NCBI RefSeq assembly: GCF_003986975.1
Contig: NZ_PIPO01000005.1
Location: 248,001 to 312,000 of the forward strand
Origin: Aliidiomarina soli
Lineage (GTDB): Bacteria > Pseudomonadota > Gammaproteobacteria > Enterobacterales > Alteromonadaceae
Direction: 5' to 3'
DNA length: 64,000 bases
Positions 61,021 through 64,000 of this stretch are shown in pieces (positions within the stretch are counted from its first letter, which is position 1; each line of letters opens with the position of its first letter). The position numbers and the translations under genes were made by a program. The notes under the pieces were generated by a model. The model made no database searches and had not been told where the DNA came from. It was given only the letters and a program-made list of their open reading frames with translations.

Positions 61021-62937
61021 TTATGTGCGCAGATAGGTGCTCCCATCGAGGCACTTTTCGTAAAAATCGGTCCAGCGCACGCCCTCACGGGGAGCCAGAC
61101 CACCCTTACGAATTTGCTGATCAACCGCTTTTTTGACCACTTTTGCCATGTAATCCGTATTATATTGCATGGTTTCCAGCACACGTGCGGCGGAGTTACC
61201 CGGCACTATCTCTTCAATGTAGAAGTCACCCGGCTCTTCGTCGTGGGCAAAAATATGCACTTCTGTCAGGCGGCCAAAGAGGTTATGCATGTCGCCCATT
61301 ACATCCTGATACGCGCCAGTCAGGAACATACCAATATGGTAGGGTTCGTCTTTGCGCAATGGGTGTAACGGAATGTTCTCACTGACTTGAGTGCCTTCGA
61401 TAAATTTGCTGATTTTACCGTCGCTGTCACAGGTAATGTCGGCGATAGAGGCGCGGACACTGGGTTTCTCATCCAGCCGGGTAATTGGCACTATCGGCAA
61501 TAACTGGCCAATTGCCCAGGTATCGGCAGCGGATTGAAAAACTGAGAAGTTGCCCAGGTACTGGCTGGCCAGGGTATTTTCCAGCGCTTCAAGTTCCTGA
61601 ATGACAAAGCTGTCACGGTCCAGTGAATGATGAATATCGGTTAGAATTTGCCAGTACATGACATCGATCTTCGCTATTTCCGGCAGATCAACGACACCGA
61701 GCTTGAACGCTTCATAGGCACTTTCTTTAAAACTGGCGGCATCGTTATAGCGTTCCTGCGGGTGCGTCTTGTCATCACCGATCAGCTCACGCATATTGCT
61801 TACCAGCACGTGCTCGCCTTCAGTTGGACTGATATCAAACTCAGTGCCGCCGGGTTTGATTTCGCCCACCACATTGGTCACCACCATACTGTGGTAGGCC
61901 GTAATAGCACGACCGCTTTCACTGACCAGGTTAGGGTGGGGCACGCCTTCCAGCTCGCAGATTTGTTTAACCCCATAAACTACGTCGGCAATGTACTCCT
62001 CGGTGGAGTAGTTGCGTGAGGAGTCTGTGGTTGAGCTGGTGCCGTCATAGTCGACGCCGAGGCCTCCACCGATGTCGAGGTACTCCATCGGCACGCCCAT
62101 TTGCACCAGTTTGGCGTATAACCGCGCACCTTCGGTGACCGCTTCTTTGATTTTACGGATATCAGAAATTTGGCTACCAATGTGGTAATGCAACAGCTTG
62201 GCACAATGCAGCATGTCGTGCTTTTTGAGGTAGTCGATGGCGTTCAGAATTTCAGCAATACTAAGGCCAAACTTGGCCCGTTCACCACTGGAACTGGCCC
62301 ATTTACCCTGGCTTTTCACCATCATTTTACTGCGCAGGCCAATCATCGGCTCAATATTGAGCTTCTGCGCCAGAGCGACCAGCATTTCCAGTTCAGAGAA
62401 CTTCTCCACCACCACAATCATTTTCCGTCCAAGACGGCGGCCGAGTAACGCCAGGGTCAGGTAATCTTCGTCTTTGTAGCCGTTGAGGACGGTCAGCGCT
62501 TCAGGGTTTTCGTTGTACGCCATCGCCGCCATGAGTTCTGGCTTGGAACCCGCTTCAAGCCCGTAGTTGTAGGGTTCGCCGGCATCAATAATTTCCTCAA
62601 CCACTTCCCGCATCTGATTGACTTTAACCGGGTAGACACCGACATATTTACCCTGATAACTGGCCTGCTGGATGGTGTCGCGGAAGGTTTCGTTGAGTAT
62701 TTCAACCTGTGAGCGGAGGACATCATGGAAGCGGATAACGGCAGGGAACTGAATGCCTTCGGCGACCATTTCGTCGATCACTTCTTTAAGATCAATTTTG
62801 ACATCAGGCCGACGATGGTTGGCACTGACGTGAATGTTGCCGTTGTCCCCGATTGAAAAATAGCCTGAGCTCCAGCGGTTAACACCATACAGCTCTTCGG
62901 CCTGCTCGATGCTCCATTCATTCAGGTCAGTGGTCAT
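61021..62937 (-). CDS. speA: Biosynthetic arginine decarboxylase
   Basis: SpeA converts arginine to agmatine and CO2, using pyridoxal phosphate, in polyamine synthesis. The 638-residue product matches the biosynthetic form (about 630-658). The PLP lysine is in GVYPVKVNQMREVVEE near residue 105. The glycine-rich PLP loop is MEYLDIGGGLGVDYDGT near residue 285, and the C-terminal half has CDSDGKI and MFLTGAYQDVMGDMHNLFGR. It overlaps speB by 4 bases, so the two are translated together. Confidence 0.97.
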   Translation of the reverse strand: MTTDLNEWSIEQAEELYGVNRWSSGYFSIGDNGNIHVSANHRRPDVKIDLKEVIDEMVAEGIQFPAVIRFHDVLRSQVEILNETFRDTIQQASYQGKYVGVYPVKVNQMREVVEEIIDAGEPYNYGLEAGSKPELMAAMAYNENPEALTVLNGYKDEDYLTLALLGRRLGRKMIVVVEKFSELEMLVALAQKLNIEPMIGLRSKMMVKSQGKWASSSGERAKFGLSIAEILNAIDYLKKHDMLHCAKLLHYHIGSQISDIRKIKEAVTEGARLYAKLVQMGVPMEYLDIGGGLGVDYDGTSSTTDSSRNYSTEEYIADVVYGVKQICELEGVPHPNLVSESGRAITAYHSMVVTNVVGEIKPGGTEFDISPTEGEHVLVSNMRELIGDDKTHPQERYNDAASFKESAYEAFKLGVVDLPEIAKIDVMYWQILTDIHHSLDRDSFVIQELEALENTLASQYLGNFSVFQSAADTWAIGQLLPIVPITRLDEKPSVRASIADITCDSDGKISKFIEGTQVSENIPLHPLRKDEPYHIGMFLTGAYQDVMGDMHNLFGRLTEVHIFAHDEEPGDFYIEEIVPGNSAARVLETMQYNTDYMAKVVKKAVDQQIRKGGLAPREGVRWTDFYEKCLDGSTYLRT

Positions 62938-63854
62938 GGACGGCGTCCTTTTTCTAAGGTTATTAACAGCTCGCGCACTATTTTAGCGGCGAAAACATCG
63001 GAGTTTCCGGTCGGGTCAATTTGCGGTGACAGCTCGACCACATCGCAGCCGACCAGATTACGTTCACCTAATAGCTTGACCAGGCTGACAAACGAATGAA
63101 AGTCTTCGCCACCAGGTTCGGGCGTACCTGTCCCTGGCAAAAATGAAGGGTCAAAGTAATCCAGATCCAGGGTTAAATAAATCGGTTGCTCCGGCGGAAT
63201 TGCCGCCACGCTGTTGAGGAAGTCCTGGCGCGATGTCCGCACCGTCTTATGCTCGTGCATGTAACGATACTCGTCACGGGTGCCGGAGCGGATGCCGTAC
63301 TGGATTAACTGATGGCCGGGACCAAAATGGTCGAGTACACGGCGAATAATAGAGGCGTGGGAATAGTGGTAGCCTTCAAAGCCATCGCGTAAATCGGCGT
63401 GCGCATCCAGATGCAGCAGAACCAGATCGTCATACTGCTGCAGGTAGCGGACTATAGGTGCATACGAAATAGAATGCTCACCGCCGAGGGTCATAATACG
63501 CACATCGTCAGCGGCCAGATTTACCCCGTTAAAGATACGGTTAAAGTCGTTCGTAGCGTGCTGCCATTGCGCCTCAACGTCGGCTTTTTCGCCCAGCTCC
63601 AGGTTACCTAAGTCATAGAAAACAAAATCGTCCAGATCAGAATCCTGATAGGGTGAGTACGACTCGATGTCTTCAGAGATCGAGCGCAGTCCGTCTGGTC
63701 CATGACGGGTGCCTTTACGAAAACAGGCGGTGCCGTCGAAACCAAAGCCGACAATATGGGTGTGGCCCGGAAACACCTGTTTGGCGATGTCAGCGCCAAA
63801 ATAGGCGCGAACCGGTTCACTTAGACTGACGTTAAAGTCGATAGGTTGTGACAA
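62934..63854 (-). CDS. speB: Agmatinase
   Basis: SpeB hydrolyses agmatine to putrescine and urea with two Mn ions. The 306-residue product keeps the ureohydrolase motifs: TLGGEHSISY near residue 124, LLHLDAHADLRDGFEGYHYSHASI near 147, and TLDLDYFDPSFLPGTGTPEPGG near 227. The N-terminal residues fit from a TTG at 63854 with AAGG nine bases upstream; no ATG in frame is close. With speA it gives the complete arginine-to-putrescine route. Confidence 0.93.
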   Translation of the reverse strand: MSQPIDFNVSLSEPVRAYFGADIAKQVFPGHTHIVGFGFDGTACFRKGTRHGPDGLRSISEDIESYSPYQDSDLDDFVFYDLGNLELGEKADVEAQWQHATNDFNRIFNGVNLAADDVRIMTLGGEHSISYAPIVRYLQQYDDLVLLHLDAHADLRDGFEGYHYSHASIIRRVLDHFGPGHQLIQYGIRSGTRDEYRYMHEHKTVRTSRQDFLNSVAAIPPEQPIYLTLDLDYFDPSFLPGTGTPEPGGEDFHSFVSLVKLLGERNLVGCDVVELSPQIDPTGNSDVFAAKIVRELLITLEKGRRP

Positions 63855-64000
63855 TGCGTATTACCTTTTGGTTAGCTTCTGGTTAAGCATTCCATTGAAC
63901 ATCAAAATGGGGCGCAATTATGCGGATTCTTTCACCACATTTGAAGCAAAATTTAGCTGTTGCAAGCCAAGTTGCAAGTCGACCAGGCGAGAGTCCAGTT

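Noticed and set aside
1-64000. CRISPR array
   Set aside because: No regularly spaced repeats of suitable length were seen; the only tandem repeats are the 12-bp and 15-bp units, which have no spacers.

Overview
The window looks like chromosome from a marine gammaproteobacterium, most likely Alteromonadales and close to Idiomarina/Pseudidiomarina. That placement is an inference from synteny and protein style; no database search was possible. The strongest clue is a core block in the Escherichia coli order: serA and rpiA, then fau, 6S RNA, zapA, ygfB, pepP, ubiH, ubiI and gcvT-gcvH-gcvP. Two departures from that order are visible. An amidohydrolase/PH-domain gene pair on the opposite strand separates 6S RNA from fau, and a LysR gene on the opposite strand separates ubiI from gcvT.

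From about 15.1 to 31.6 kb the window is accessory DNA. It opens after the gcvP terminator with an AT-rich two-gene module: a GHKL-type ATPase followed, with a one-base overlap, by a 709-residue protein that appears to carry two orotate-phosphoribosyltransferase-like domains. I do not recognise this pair as a named system, and it is my best candidate for an undescribed (perhaps defence) system. Next come a frameshifted MATE-pump fragment, a HipBA toxin-antitoxin pair with four operator-like repeats, and a run of promoterless one-gene units, each followed by an attC-like site. With no integrase in the window, this is an integron-cassette cluster (CALIN type). The cassettes encode GNAT-like, DUF2971, PhzF-like, DUF4269 and small membrane proteins. 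A divergent MATE pump/LysR pair sits between attC-like sites. Beyond it lies a 52-codon in-frame fusion of the start of a second phzF cassette to the end of a DUF4269 cassette. A MarR-controlled module follows (a frameshifted AttH/CrtC lipocalin-like gene and a CPBP-like membrane protein).

From 31.6 to 35.0 kb a reverse-strand operon encodes a TVP38-like membrane protein, an MGDG-synthase-like glycosyltransferase, a YkoP-like protein and a polysaccharide deacetylase, suggesting envelope glycolipid or polysaccharide work. From 35.2 to 53.4 kb the region is dominated by signalling: an MHYT-PAS-GGDEF-EAL protein, two chemoreceptors, a GAF histidine kinase, and a tight six-gene operon. That operon encodes an RsbQ-like hydrolase, an Atg22-like MFS transporter, a PAS histidine kinase, a REC/degenerate HD-GYP protein, a LOV-GGDEF-EAL-REC blue-light receptor and a PHB-depolymerase-like lipoprotein.

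The right end returns to metabolism: a LysR regulator divergent from aceK-aceB-aceA (glyoxylate shunt and its kinase/phosphatase), a membrane PAS protein with no output domain, tRNA-Phe(GAA) with a duplicated downstream block, and speB-speA (arginine to putrescine through agmatine).
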